From positions 26,951-90,950 of the forward strand of contig NZ_JBBCBW010000023.1 in the NCBI RefSeq assembly GCF_037204085.1: a stretch of DNA of 64,000 nucleotides. Direction: 5' to 3'. Shown one piece after another: positions 18,170 through 27,076 of this stretch. The notes below the pieces were generated by a model. It ran no database searches and was not told where the DNA came from. It saw only the letters and a program-made list of their open reading frames with translations. This stretch comes from Variovorax sp037204085. Lineage in GTDB: Bacteria; Pseudomonadota; Gammaproteobacteria; Burkholderiales; Burkholderiaceae_C. How positions within the stretch are numbered: position 1 is the stretch's first letter; every line of letters begins with the position of its first letter. Made by a program: the position numbers and the translations under genes.

Positions 18170-21100
18170 TCGCCGCGCTCATCCGCTGTTCCATCGGCAA
18201 CCGTTTCCTGGTGCTGATCGCGACGCTGTTCCTGGTGGCTGCGGGCGTTTGGTCGGTCGCGCGCACGCCGCTCGATGCCTTGCCCGATCTTTCGGACACG
18301 CAGGTCATCATCCGCACGCCCTTTCCGGGCAAGGCGCCCCAGGTGGTCGAAGACCTCGTGACCTACCCGCTGACCACCACCATGCTCAGCGTGCCCGGCG
18401 CCAAGACCGTACGCGGCTATTCGTTCTTCGGCGACTCGTTCGTCTACGTGCTGTTCGACGACAAGACCGACCCGTATTGGGCGCGCTCGCGCGTCGTGGA
18501 ATATCTCAACCAGGTGCAAAGCCGGCTTCCCGCGGGCGCCAACGCCTCGCTGGGCCCTGATGCCACCGGCGTGGGATGGATCTATGAATACGCGCTGGTC
18601 GACCGCACGGGCACGCGCGACATCGGGCAACTGCGCGCGCTCAACGACTGGTTCCTCAGGTTCGAACTCAAGACGGTGCCCGACGTGGCCGAGGTGGCCA
18701 GCATCGGCGGCATGGTGCGCCAATACCAGGTGGTGCTCGACCCCGACCGCATGCGCGCGCTGGGCATCGCGCAATCGATGGTCGTGGAGGCCTTGCAGAA
18801 GGCCAACCAGGCTTCGGGCGGCTCGGTGGTGGAGTTTGCCGAGGCGGAGTACATGGTGCGATCGCGCGGCTACCTGCGTTCGCTGGACGATTTCCGGAGC
18901 ATCCCGCTCGCGGTGGCGGGCGCAACACCGGTGCTGCTGCGCGACGTGGCCACTGTGCAGATCGGCCCCGAGATGCGCCGCGGCATCGCGGAGCTCGACG
19001 GCGAAGGCGAAGTGGCCGGCGGCGTGGTCGTCATGCGCTCGGGCAAAAACGCCCGTTCGACCATCGAGGCCGTCAAGGCCAGGCTCGAGGCGCTCAAGCC
19101 AAGCCTGCCGCCGGGGGTGGAGATCGTGCCCACCTACGACCGCTCGCTGCTGATCGACCGCGCAGTGGAGAACCTGCGCGGCAAGCTCGTCGAGGAGTTC
19201 ATCGTGGTGGCGCTGGTCTGCGCGGTGTTCCTGTTCCACCTGCGCTCGGCGCTGGTCGCGGTGGTGGCGTTGCCCGTCGGCGTGCTGGCTGCGTTCATCG
19301 TCATGCACTGGCAGGGGGTCAACGCCAACATCATGTCGCTGGGCGGCATCGCAATTGCCATCGGCGCCATGGTGGACGGCGCCATCGTCATGGTCGAAAA
19401 CGTGCACAAGCACATCGAGGCTTTCGAAGCCGCCGAGGGCAGGCAACCCGATGTGGCCGAGCGGTGGCGGCTGGTGGCCGATGCATCGGTCGAGGTGGGG
19501 CCCGCGCTGTTCTTCTCGCTGCTGGTGATCACGCTGTCCTTCGTGCCCGTGTTCTCGCTCGAGGCGCAAGAGGGGCGGCTGTTCTCTCCGTTGGCCTTTA
19601 CCAAGACCTACGCCATGGCGGCCGCGGCGGGCCTGTCGGTCACGCTGATTCCGGTGCTCATGGGCTATCTCATCCGTGGGCGCATTCCGCACGAAGGCGC
19701 CAATCCCGTGAACCGCCTGCTGATGGCGGCGTACCGGCCCGCGCTGGAGCTGGTGCTGCGCTTTCCCAAGGGAACACTGGCCATTGCCGCGGTGCTGCTG
19801 GCACTCACGGCGGTGCCGCTGATGCGGCTCGGCGGCGAGTTCATGCCGCCGCTGGACGAGGGCGACCTGCTCTACATGCCTTCCGCGCTGCCCGGGCTTT
19901 CGGTGTCGAAGGCCTCCGAGCTGCTGCAGCAGACCGACCGGATGATCAAGGCCGTGCCCGAAGTCGAGCGCGTGTTCGGCAAGGCCGGCCGCGCAGACAC
20001 GGCGACCGACCCGGCACCGCTCGAGATGTTCGAGACCACCATCCAGTTCAAGCCCAGGGCGCAATGGCGCGCGGGCATGACGCCCGACAGGCTCATCGAA
20101 GAGCTGGACCGCGCGGTCAAGGTGCCGGGCCTCACCAACGTGTGGGTGCCGCCCATCCGCAACCGCATCGACATGCTGGCCACGGGCATCAAGAGCCCCG
20201 TCGGCATCAAGGTGGCCGGGGCCGACCTGGCCATCATCGATGCGCTCGCGACGCAGATCGAGGCTGCGGTCAAGAACGTGCCCGGAGTGACATCGGCACT
20301 GGCCGAGCGGCTCACCGGCGGGCGCTACATCGACGTGGACGTCGACCGGCTCGCCGCATCGCGCTACGGACTTTCGGTGGCCGACGTGCAGGCGGTGGTG
20401 TCCACGGCCATCGGCGGCGACAACGTGGGCGAGGTCATCCAGGGCCGCGAGCGCTACCCCATCAACGTGCGCTATCCGCGCGAGATCCGCGATTCGCTGG
20501 AACGCCTGCGGCAACTGCCATTCGTGACGGCCAGGGGCGCGCAGCTGCTGCTCGGCGATGTCGCGAAGATCACCGTCGAAGACGGCCCGCCGATGCTGCG
20601 CAGCGAGAACGCACGGCTGTCGGGGTGGGTCTATGTCGACGTGCGCGGCCGCGACTTGCGCTCGGCCGTTACCGAAATGCAGGCCGCCGTCGGCCGGGCC
20701 GTGCAGATGCCGGCGGGCTATGCGGTGTCGTGGTCGGGCCAGTTCGAATACCTGGAGCGTGCGACCGAGCGCCTGAAGCTGGTGGTTCCCGCAACGCTGG
20801 CCGTCATCTTCGTGCTGCTGTATGTGCTGTTCAGGTCGTTCGGCGACGCGGCCCTGGTGATGGCGGCCGTGCCGTTCTCGCTCGTCGGTGGCTTCTGGCT
20901 CATCTGGGCCATGGGACATTCGATTTCCGTTGCCACCGCGGTGGGGTTCATCGCGCTCGCGGGCGTGGCGGCCGAATTTGGCGTGGTGATGCTGGTCTAC
21001 CTGAAGAACGCGCTTGCGCGCCGCCTCGCGGCCGGGGAACCGATGAACGAGGAGACCCTGCTGGCGGCCATTCGCGAAGGCGCCGTGCTGCGGGTGCGGC

Positions 21101-21285
21101 CCAAGGCCATGACGGTTGCCGTGGTGATGGCCGGGCTACTGCCCATCTTGTGGGGCAGCGGCACCGGCTCGGAGGTGATGACGCGCATCGCGGCGCCCAT
21201 GGTGGGCGGCATGGTCACCGCGCCGCTGCTGAGCATGCTGGTGGTGCCCGCGGCCTGGTACCTGCTGCGCCGGCGCAGCAGGTAG
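18166..21285 (+). CDS. Heavy-metal RND efflux pump, inner-membrane permease (CusA/CzcA family)
   Basis: This 1039-residue proton-driven pump has the expected length and twelve membrane segments in two blocks, with large periplasmic loops. Typical HME-RND segments are present: the N-terminal RNRF-type helix, TPLDALPDLSDTQVIIRT, PFPGKAPQVVEDLVTYPL, the TM4 stretch GGIAIAIGAMVDGAIVMVEN, and RLGGEFMPPLDEGDLLYMP. The DALPDLSD wording and the CusF-fused adaptor favour monovalent copper or silver over divalent metals. It is coupled to the adaptor by an ATGA overlap and ends the three-gene operon. Confidence 0.96.
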   Translation: MIAALIRCSIGNRFLVLIATLFLVAAGVWSVARTPLDALPDLSDTQVIIRTPFPGKAPQVVEDLVTYPLTTTMLSVPGAKTVRGYSFFGDSFVYVLFDDKTDPYWARSRVVEYLNQVQSRLPAGANASLGPDATGVGWIYEYALVDRTGTRDIGQLRALNDWFLRFELKTVPDVAEVASIGGMVRQYQVVLDPDRMRALGIAQSMVVEALQKANQASGGSVVEFAEAEYMVRSRGYLRSLDDFRSIPLAVAGATPVLLRDVATVQIGPEMRRGIAELDGEGEVAGGVVVMRSGKNARSTIEAVKARLEALKPSLPPGVEIVPTYDRSLLIDRAVENLRGKLVEEFIVVALVCAVFLFHLRSALVAVVALPVGVLAAFIVMHWQGVNANIMSLGGIAIAIGAMVDGAIVMVENVHKHIEAFEAAEGRQPDVAERWRLVADASVEVGPALFFSLLVITLSFVPVFSLEAQEGRLFSPLAFTKTYAMAAAAGLSVTLIPVLMGYLIRGRIPHEGANPVNRLLMAAYRPALELVLRFPKGTLAIAAVLLALTAVPLMRLGGEFMPPLDEGDLLYMPSALPGLSVSKASELLQQTDRMIKAVPEVERVFGKAGRADTATDPAPLEMFETTIQFKPRAQWRAGMTPDRLIEELDRAVKVPGLTNVWVPPIRNRIDMLATGIKSPVGIKVAGADLAIIDALATQIEAAVKNVPGVTSALAERLTGGRYIDVDVDRLAASRYGLSVADVQAVVSTAIGGDNVGEVIQGRERYPINVRYPREIRDSLERLRQLPFVTARGAQLLLGDVAKITVEDGPPMLRSENARLSGWVYVDVRGRDLRSAVTEMQAAVGRAVQMPAGYAVSWSGQFEYLERATERLKLVVPATLAVIFVLLYVLFRSFGDAALVMAAVPFSLVGGFWLIWAMGHSISVATAVGFIALAGVAAEFGVVMLVYLKNALARRLAAGEPMNEETLLAAIREGAVLRVRPKAMTVAVVMAGLLPILWGSGTGSEVMTRIAAPMVGGMVTAPLLSMLVVPAAWYLLRRRSR

Positions 21286-21573
21286 CCTTCCGCCCACCGC
21301 ATGCCGGTGCCAAGCTGCTCGACCGTGCTGCTGTAGATGCGGTACCTGGCAAAGCTCGGGTCCGGTATCAGCAACCGAGGGTCCGGGGTAGCGCTGATTG
21401 CGGATTTGCGTTCAAATGCCAGCGCTCGCGGCATACCTGTCGCTGGATGCCGGTGTCCATCGACGGTAGGGCAAAACGCCCAATTCCCTGAATCACCGCA
21501 CGGCCGTGTAATAGAGACGATTGACCGGCTCCACCCAGCACTCGGCTCACGAGCGCTGTGGCAACCCGGTCGA
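21286..21573. other. Gap between cusA and cydA, no gene seen
   Basis: These 288 bases follow the pump gene and precede the bd-oxidase start. No frame looks coding on either strand, and I see no tRNA, terminator or FNR-type box. The promoter of cydAB must lie here or be supplied by readthrough. Confidence 0.35.
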
Positions 21574-23052
21574 ATGGACATCGACATGGAACCCCTCGCC
21601 CTGCTGCTCGCCCGAATCCAGTTCGGCTTCACGATTTCGTTCCACATCATCTTTCCGGCGCTCACCATCGGGCTGGCAAGCTACCTGGCCGTGCTCGAAG
21701 GCTTGTGGCTGCGCACCGGCCGCAAGGTGTACCTCGACCTGTACCAGTTCTGGATCAAGGTGTTTGCCGTGGCCTTTGGCATGGGCGTGGTGTCCGGCCT
21801 GGTCATGGCCTACCAGTTCGGCACCAACTGGAGCAACTTCTCCCGCTTTGCCGGCGGCGTGACCGGGCCGCTGCTGGCCTACGAGGTGCTGACCGCGTTC
21901 TTCCTTGAAGCAGGGTTTCTCGGTGTGATGCTGTTCGGGCGCGAACGCGTCGGCCCCGCGCTGCACTTCGTCTCGACGATTGCGGTGGCCGTGGGAACGC
22001 TGATCTCCGCCACCTGGATTCTTGCGTCCAACAGCTGGATGCAAACGCCGCAAGGCCACGAGATCATCGATGGCCGCGTGGTGCCGGTCGACTGGTTCAT
22101 GGTGATCTTCAACCCCTCGTTCCCCTACCGGCTCGCGCACACCGTCACCGCCGCCTACCTGGCCACCGCGTTGATGGTCGGCGGTGCGGCCGCCTGGCAC
22201 CTGCTGCGCGGCCGCGACAACACGCGCGTGCGCACCATGCTTTCAATGGCGCTGTGGATGCTGCTGGCCGCCGCGCCGCTGCAGGCGGTCATCGGCGACC
22301 AGCACGGGCTGAACACGCTCGAGCACCAGCCGGCCAAGCTCGCGGCCATCGAAGGCCACTGGGAGCGCACCCCCGAGGGCGAAGGCGTTCCGCTGAAGCT
22401 CTTCGGCTGGCCCGACATGAAGGCCGAAGTCACGCGCTACGCGGTGGAGATTCCGCGCGCCGGCAGCCTGCTGCTGGCCCACAGCTGGGACGGGCAGATC
22501 CCCGCGCTGAAAGATTTCGCGCCCGAAGACAGGCCCAACTCGACCATCGTGTTCTGGACCTTCCGCGCCATGGTCGGCCTGGGCGTGCTGATGATCGCGC
22601 TGGCCTTCTGGGGCTTGTGGCTGCGCCGGGGAGGGCGCCTCTACGCCCGGAAGAACTTTCTGCGCTTTGCGGTGGCAATGTCTCCGGCGGGGCTGGTGGC
22701 CATCCTGGCCGGCTGGTACACCACCGAGATCGGCCGCCAGCCGTGGATCGTCTATGGCCTCATGCGCACGGCCGATGCGGTGTCGCCGCAGCATTCGACT
22801 TCGCAAGTGGGCTTCACGCTGGCGCTGTTCGTCGTCGTGTACCTGGTCGTGTTCGGCGCGGGCACGGCCTACGGGCTGCGCCTGATCGCCAAGGGGCCGG
22901 CGGGAGACGAAGCCGAACGTCCCGCGTGGGGCGGGCCGGGTGAAACGCGAACGCCGATGCGCCCGCTCTCCGCCGCGCCCGAAGACGACCAGGTCGATGA
23001 CGCCGGCAGCCGTGCCGAAAGATCCAAGGAGGGCGACCGCGATGGGCATTGA
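21574..23052 (+). CDS. cydA: Cytochrome bd ubiquinol oxidase subunit I (cyanide-insensitive type)
   Basis: This 492-residue subunit binds the haems and oxidises quinol, reducing oxygen to water in the inner membrane without pumping protons. The N-terminal haem-ligand helix is LARIQFGFTISFHIIFPALT, and GWYTTEIGRQPWIVYGLMRT is the conserved segment near residue 390. The quinol-binding loop is short, as in the cyanide-insensitive (CIO) branch. ATG 21574 or 21586 could be the start; both precede the first helix and neither has a strong Shine-Dalgarno. The last 40 residues are hydrophilic and acidic. It overlaps cydB by 11 bases. Confidence 0.96.
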   Translation: MDIDMEPLALLLARIQFGFTISFHIIFPALTIGLASYLAVLEGLWLRTGRKVYLDLYQFWIKVFAVAFGMGVVSGLVMAYQFGTNWSNFSRFAGGVTGPLLAYEVLTAFFLEAGFLGVMLFGRERVGPALHFVSTIAVAVGTLISATWILASNSWMQTPQGHEIIDGRVVPVDWFMVIFNPSFPYRLAHTVTAAYLATALMVGGAAAWHLLRGRDNTRVRTMLSMALWMLLAAAPLQAVIGDQHGLNTLEHQPAKLAAIEGHWERTPEGEGVPLKLFGWPDMKAEVTRYAVEIPRAGSLLLAHSWDGQIPALKDFAPEDRPNSTIVFWTFRAMVGLGVLMIALAFWGLWLRRGGRLYARKNFLRFAVAMSPAGLVAILAGWYTTEIGRQPWIVYGLMRTADAVSPQHSTSQVGFTLALFVVVYLVVFGAGTAYGLRLIAKGPAGDEAERPAWGGPGETRTPMRPLSAAPEDDQVDDAGSRAERSKEGDRDGH

Positions 23053-24049
23053 TCTTCCCCTCATCTGGGCCGTCATCATCCTGTTCGGCATCATGATGTA
23101 CGTGGTGATGGACGGCTTCGACCTGGGCATCGGCATCCTGTTTCCGTTCGTGCCCGCCAAGGAAGACCGCGATGTGCTGATGAACACCGTGGCACCCGTG
23201 TGGGACGGCAACGAGACTTGGCTGGTGCTGGGCGGCGCCGGGCTGCTGGCGGCGTTTCCGTTGGCGTATGCGGTGATCCTCAGCGCGTTCTACTTGCCGC
23301 TGATCCTGATGCTCGTGGGGCTGGTGTTCCGCGGCGTTGCCTTCGAGTTCCGCTTCAAGGCGCGTGCGGGCAAGCGCCGCTGGTGGGACCATGCCTTCAT
23401 CGGCGGGTCTGTCACCGCGGCCTTCTTCCAGGGTGTGACGCTCGGCGCCTTTCTCAACGGCATGCCGGTGGCCGATGGCAACTACGCCGGCGGGCCGTTC
23501 GACTGGATCTCGCCGTTCTCGCTTTTCACCGGCGTGGCGCTGGTGGCGGCCTATGCGCTGCTCGGCGCCACGTGGCTCGTGATGAAGACCGAAGGCCGCC
23601 TGCAGATGCGCATGCGCAGCCTGGCAAGGCCGCTGGCCTGGCTCATGCTGGCCGTGATCATCGCCATCAGCATCTGGACGCCGCTCGCGCACGAGGCCAT
23701 TGCCAGGCGCTGGTTCAGCTTTCCCAATCTGCTGTGGTTTGCGCCGGTGCCTACGCTGGTGGCCCTGGTCACATGGCGCCTGCTGCGCGACCTGGGCGGC
23801 GACCGGCACGCGTCGCCCTTCGTGCTCACGCTGGTGCTGCTGTTCCTGGGCTACACCGGGCTTGGCATCAGCCTGTGGCCCAACGTCATTCCGCCGGACA
23901 TCAGCATCTGGCAGGCTGCAGGGCCGCCACAGAGCCTGGGCTTTGCGCTGGTCGGCGCCTTGCTGATCATTCCCGTCATCCTGATGTACACCGCATGGAG
24001 CTACTGGGTGTTCCGCGGCAAGGTGCGGCATGGCGATGGGTACCACTGA
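23042..24049 (+). CDS. cydB: Cytochrome bd ubiquinol oxidase subunit II
   Basis: This 335-residue membrane subunit has about eight or nine helices. The opening IILFGIMMYVVMDGFDLGIG and the WDGNETWLVLGGAGLLAAFP motif near residue 55 are diagnostic of CydB. It pairs with CydA. ATG 23042 lies inside the end of cydA, so translation is coupled. Its own last codons overlap the start of the DUF2474 mini-gene, making a tight three-gene operon. Confidence 0.97.
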   Translation: MGIDLPLIWAVIILFGIMMYVVMDGFDLGIGILFPFVPAKEDRDVLMNTVAPVWDGNETWLVLGGAGLLAAFPLAYAVILSAFYLPLILMLVGLVFRGVAFEFRFKARAGKRRWWDHAFIGGSVTAAFFQGVTLGAFLNGMPVADGNYAGGPFDWISPFSLFTGVALVAAYALLGATWLVMKTEGRLQMRMRSLARPLAWLMLAVIIAISIWTPLAHEAIARRWFSFPNLLWFAPVPTLVALVTWRLLRDLGGDRHASPFVLTLVLLFLGYTGLGISLWPNVIPPDISIWQAAGPPQSLGFALVGALLIIPVILMYTAWSYWVFRGKVRHGDGYH

Positions 24050-24191
24050 CCCCGGCCCCGATGGCCGCAGCAAATGGTTGCGCCGTTTCGGATGGCTGCT
24101 CGCCATCTGGCTGGCCAGCGTCGGCGCCCTCTTTGCGGTGGCGCTGGTTTTTCGCTGGCTGATGCGCGCGGTAGGCCTCACTGCGCCGTGA
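24036..24191 (+). CDS. Cytochrome bd-associated small membrane protein, DUF2474 family
   Basis: This 51-residue protein has a basic lead (SKWLRRFGW) and one membrane helix (LLAIWLASVGALFAVALVF), then RWLMRAVGL. This is the DUF2474 pattern, found next to cyanide-insensitive bd oxidases, where it is thought to play the part of the CydX-type third subunit. The start overlaps the end of cydB by 14 bases; an ATG two codons earlier (24030) is also in frame. Its small size makes it easy to miss. Assignment is by sequence pattern and position. Confidence 0.85.
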   Translation: MGTTDPGPDGRSKWLRRFGWLLAIWLASVGALFAVALVFRWLMRAVGLTAP

Positions 24192-24204
24192 GGCCTGCTA
24201 CACG

Positions 24205-24420
24205 CTAGTGGTGCTGCGCGTGGGCCGGTGCGGCCCGTCGGCGAATCTCGCTCTGCAATGCGCGCTGACCCGCCGCCAGCGCGGCTTCGTAGGTGTCCGC
24301 CGGATCGAAGGCGTCGCGGAGCACCTTGGGGTTCGCTCCGTCCGTATCGGTTTCAAGCAGGCGCCAGACATAGGAGCCGAGGGCCGGCTCCTCGATGATG
24401 AGTTCGATGGGTTGTGTCAT
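24205..24420 (-). CDS. Small hypothetical protein
   Basis: This 71-residue protein lies between cydB/DUF2474 and the copper ATPase. It reads MTQPIELIIEEPALGSYVWR, then an acidic middle and a His/Ala-rich end (APAHAQHH). No membrane segment or known motif is seen. The composition resembles a real short cytoplasmic protein, but the ribosome-binding site is weak. An in-frame GTG at 24435 could extend it by five residues. Confidence 0.5.
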   Translation of the reverse strand: MTQPIELIIEEPALGSYVWRLLETDTDGANPKVLRDAFDPADTYEAALAAGQRALQSEIRRRAAPAHAQHH

Positions 24421-24518
24421 TGCTTCAACTTGCACAAACCGGGGGCGAATGTCTGTAGGCCGAATTCGAATGCTGCGGGCCCTGCATCCGATTTGGATGC
24501 TCCTTCGATTTGAACTCT

Positions 24519-26756
24519 TCAGGCGGACTTCCTGCCGTCGCTCGCCGCCCGAAGCCTCAGCGCATTGCTAATGACCGACGCCGAGCTCAGGCTCATCGCC
24601 AGCGCCGCGATCATCGGCGACAGCAGCCAGCCGGTGAACGGAAACAGCACGCCGGCCGCCAGGGGCACGCCCAGCGCGTTGTAGATGAAGGCGAAGCCCA
24701 GGTTCTGCTTCATGTTGGCAATGGTCTTCTCAGAGACGATGCGCGCCTCTGCAATGCCGCGCAGGTCGCCCTTCACCAGCGTGACCTGAGCGCTGTTCAT
24801 CGCAACGTCGGTGCCGGTGCCCATCGCCACGCCCACGTCGGCCTTGGCGAGCGCGGGCGCATCGTTGATGCCGTCTCCGGCCATGGCGACGATGCGGCCT
24901 TCGCGCTGCAGTTTGTCGACCAGCGCCAGCTTGTCGGCGGGCTTGACTTCCCCGTGCACCTCGTCGATGCCCAGCCTGGCTGCAACGGCGCGCGCGGTGG
25001 TCAGTCCGTCTCCGGTGGCCATGATCACGCGCATGCCCGATGCCTTGAGCGCTGCCAGCGCCTCCATGGTCGTGGCCTTGACGGGGTCGGACACCGCGAG
25101 CAGACCCATCGGCTGGCCGTCGGCGGCAAGGAACATGACGCTGGCCCCTTCGGCGCGCAGGGCTTCGGCCTGCGGCTTGAGTGCGTCGACCGGCACGCGC
25201 AATTGGTCCATCAGTGCGGTGTTGCCAAGCGCCAGCTTGCGGCCGCCGACGATGCCGCTCACGCCGATGCCGCTGCTGGATTCGAACTCGTCTGCCGCGG
25301 CCAACGCCAAGCCGCGCTCGCGGGCCGCCTCGACGATGGCGTGTGCCAGCGGATGCTCGCTCCCCTGGTCGAGACTGGCGGCAAGGCGCAGCACGTCGTC
25401 TTCCGTGAAGCCCGGCAGGGCCGCCGCGCGTTCGAAGCGCGGCTTGCCTTCGGTCAGCGTGCCGGTCTTGTCGACGATGAGCGCGTCGACCTTGCGGAAG
25501 TTCTCGATGGCCGCCGCGTCGCGGAACAGCACGCCTTGCGTGGCGGCCTTGCCGGTGGCCACCATGATCGACATGGGCGTGGCCAGGCCGAGCGCACAAG
25601 GGCAGGCAATGATGAGCACCGCCACCGCGTTGATGAGGCCGTGGGTCCAGCTTGGCGCCGGGCCGAAGAATCCCCACGCAAGAAAGGTCAGCAGCGCAAT
25701 GCCGATGACCACCATGACGAAGTAGCCCGCCACCTGGTCGGCCATGCGCTGCATCGGCGCCCTGGAGCGCTGGGCCTGCGCCACCATCTGCACGATGCTT
25801 GCGAGCACGGTTTGCGAGCCGACTTTTTCCGACTGCATCACCAGCGCTCCGTTGGTGTTGAGCGTGGCGCCGATGAGCTTGTCGCCGACGCGCTTGGTCA
25901 CCGGCAGCGGCTCACCCGTGAGCATGGACTCGTCGACCGCGCTTGCGCCTTCGACCACCACGCCGTCGACCGGCACCTTCTCTCCGGGCCGCACGCGCAG
26001 CTTGTCGCCGACATGCACATGCGCAATGGGAACATCTTCTTCAGTGCCGTCGGCGCCGATGCGCCGAGCCGTCTTGGGCGCAAGGCCCAGCAGCGACTTG
26101 ATGGCCGCGGAAGTTTGCGAGCGCGCCTTGAGTTCGAGAATCTGGCCCAGCAGGGTGAGTGAAATGATCACCGCCGCAGCCTCGAAGTACACCGCCACGC
26201 GGCCCATCGACATGAACGAATCGGGAAAGGCGCGGGGCGCCACGGTGGCCACCACGCTGTAGACGAAGGCGGCAGCGGTGCCCAGGCCGATGAGCGTCCA
26301 CATGTTCGGGCTGCGGTTGGCAACCGACTGCACCGCGCGCTCGAAGAAGGGCCATCCCGCCCACAGCACGATCGGCACGGAAAGCACCAATTCGATCCAG
26401 CTTTGCGTGGCCATCTCGAACCACTGCAGCCTGTGGCCCGCCATGGCCAGCACGGTGACCGCGACAGTGAGCGGCAGCGTCCAGAAAAACCGCCGCTTGA
26501 AGTCGCGCAGCTCGGGATCTTCCTTCTCGTCCGCGTCGAGGCTCGGCATTTCGGGCTCAAGCGTCATGCCGCACTTGGGGCAGTTGCCTGGATGGTCCTG
26601 CCGTATTTCCGGATGCATGGGGCAGGTGTAGATCGTGGGCGATCCGCCAGCCGCGCCGGGCTCGACCGCATTCACCGGCGCAGGGTGGCCGCTGTGATCA
26701 TGGTGCTGATGATGGTGATGGTGGTCGTGTCCTGGGTTGGAACGCGTGTCGTTCAT
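24519..26756 (-). CDS. Copper-translocating P1B-type ATPase
   Basis: This 745-residue inner-membrane pump exports Cu(I) from the cytoplasm. The N-terminus is very His-rich (residues 10-24), followed by a heavy-metal-binding HMBD (about 42-70, YTCPMHPEI and NCPKCGMTLEPEM) rather than the classical CxxC ferredoxin-like domain. The membrane metal site CPC is at 385-387, the phosphorylation motif DKTGT at 429-433, the actuator TGEP at 280-283, the SEHP motif near 467, and GDGINDAP before the last helices. All catalytic elements are intact. It sits 70 bases downstream of a broken copZ, behind a MerR-type promoter. The name copA is probable, but no symbol is assigned because several paralogues exist in such genomes. 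Confidence 0.95.
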   Translation of the reverse strand: MNDTRSNPGHDHHHHHQHHDHSGHPAPVNAVEPGAAGGSPTIYTCPMHPEIRQDHPGNCPKCGMTLEPEMPSLDADEKEDPELRDFKRRFFWTLPLTVAVTVLAMAGHRLQWFEMATQSWIELVLSVPIVLWAGWPFFERAVQSVANRSPNMWTLIGLGTAAAFVYSVVATVAPRAFPDSFMSMGRVAVYFEAAAVIISLTLLGQILELKARSQTSAAIKSLLGLAPKTARRIGADGTEEDVPIAHVHVGDKLRVRPGEKVPVDGVVVEGASAVDESMLTGEPLPVTKRVGDKLIGATLNTNGALVMQSEKVGSQTVLASIVQMVAQAQRSRAPMQRMADQVAGYFVMVVIGIALLTFLAWGFFGPAPSWTHGLINAVAVLIIACPCALGLATPMSIMVATGKAATQGVLFRDAAAIENFRKVDALIVDKTGTLTEGKPRFERAAALPGFTEDDVLRLAASLDQGSEHPLAHAIVEAARERGLALAAADEFESSSGIGVSGIVGGRKLALGNTALMDQLRVPVDALKPQAEALRAEGASVMFLAADGQPMGLLAVSDPVKATTMEALAALKASGMRVIMATGDGLTTARAVAARLGIDEVHGEVKPADKLALVDKLQREGRIVAMAGDGINDAPALAKADVGVAMGTGTDVAMNSAQVTLVKGDLRGIAEARIVSEKTIANMKQNLGFAFIYNALGVPLAAGVLFPFTGWLLSPMIAALAMSLSSASVISNALRLRAASDGRKSA

Positions 26757-26826
26757 TCGAATTCTCCAGCGGGAACCATGGGGCCGCCTGTGCCGCGGAG
26801 GGGTGCAGGCAGGCGAGGTTTGAGGG

Positions 26827-26940
26827 TCAGCCTCCGGTCAGGCAGGCGTCCAGACAATCGCGCCGGCCTCCGGCGGCTTCGGCGGATAGCCTGCTTGCGC
26901 AGTGGCCGCAGGTCATCGGCTGAATCGCGAACTCTTGCAT
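26827..26940 (-). pseudogene. Remnant of a copper chaperone gene (copZ-like, internal deletion)
   Basis: Starting at ATG 26940, behind a strong AAGGAG, the frame reads MQEFAIQPMTCGHCAS, the start of an HMA metallochaperone with its MTCGHC copper site. It then loses resemblance and stops after 37 codons at 26827. A different frame from about 26899 to 26838 reads AGYPPKPPEAGAIVWTPA then stop; AGYPP is the usual end of a 65-70-residue HMA domain. The two pieces abut near GCAAGCAGGC, so about 40 residues and the reading frame have been lost. The first frame may still make a short MTCGHC peptide. Position just ahead of the copper ATPase supports copZ origin. Confidence 0.75.
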
Positions 26941-26973
26941 GGCAACTCCTTGGTTGTTGAACAAGCGGAGTTC

Positions 26974-27004
26974 AGTTTCAGGGTTGACATCGTGGCAAGG
27001 TCAA
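26974..27004 (-). promoter_or_regulatory. MerR/CueR-type metal-responsive promoter for the copZ remnant and copper ATPase
   Basis: On the minus strand, TTGACC (-35, 26999-27004) is separated by exactly 19 bases from GAAACT (-10, 26974-26979). The overlong spacer holds a degraded dyad, ACCTTGCCA-CGA-TGTCAACCC. Long spacers of 19-20 bases with a dyad are the hallmark of promoters remodelled by MerR-family activators such as CueR. No merR/cueR gene is in the window, so the regulator must be elsewhere. Confidence 0.65.
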
Positions 27005-27076
27005 GCCTGTTCTGCGTGCCTTTCGCTGGAGCGGCTGCGTCTCTCTTAAAACTTTTTTCTTCTGGAATCCTTGTCC

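Noticed and set aside
18121..20919. A 932-codon open frame antisense to cusA
   Set aside because: It is His/Arg/Gln-rich, lacks any domain and mirrors a certain pump gene; such frames are common opposite GC-rich genes.
21380..21470. tRNA-like T-loop (TTCAAATGCC) after cusA
   Set aside because: No matching acceptor stem or anticodon arm could be built around it.
24510..26162. A 550-codon frame antisense to the copper ATPase
   Set aside because: It has no recognisable domain and the ATPase frame contains every catalytic motif.
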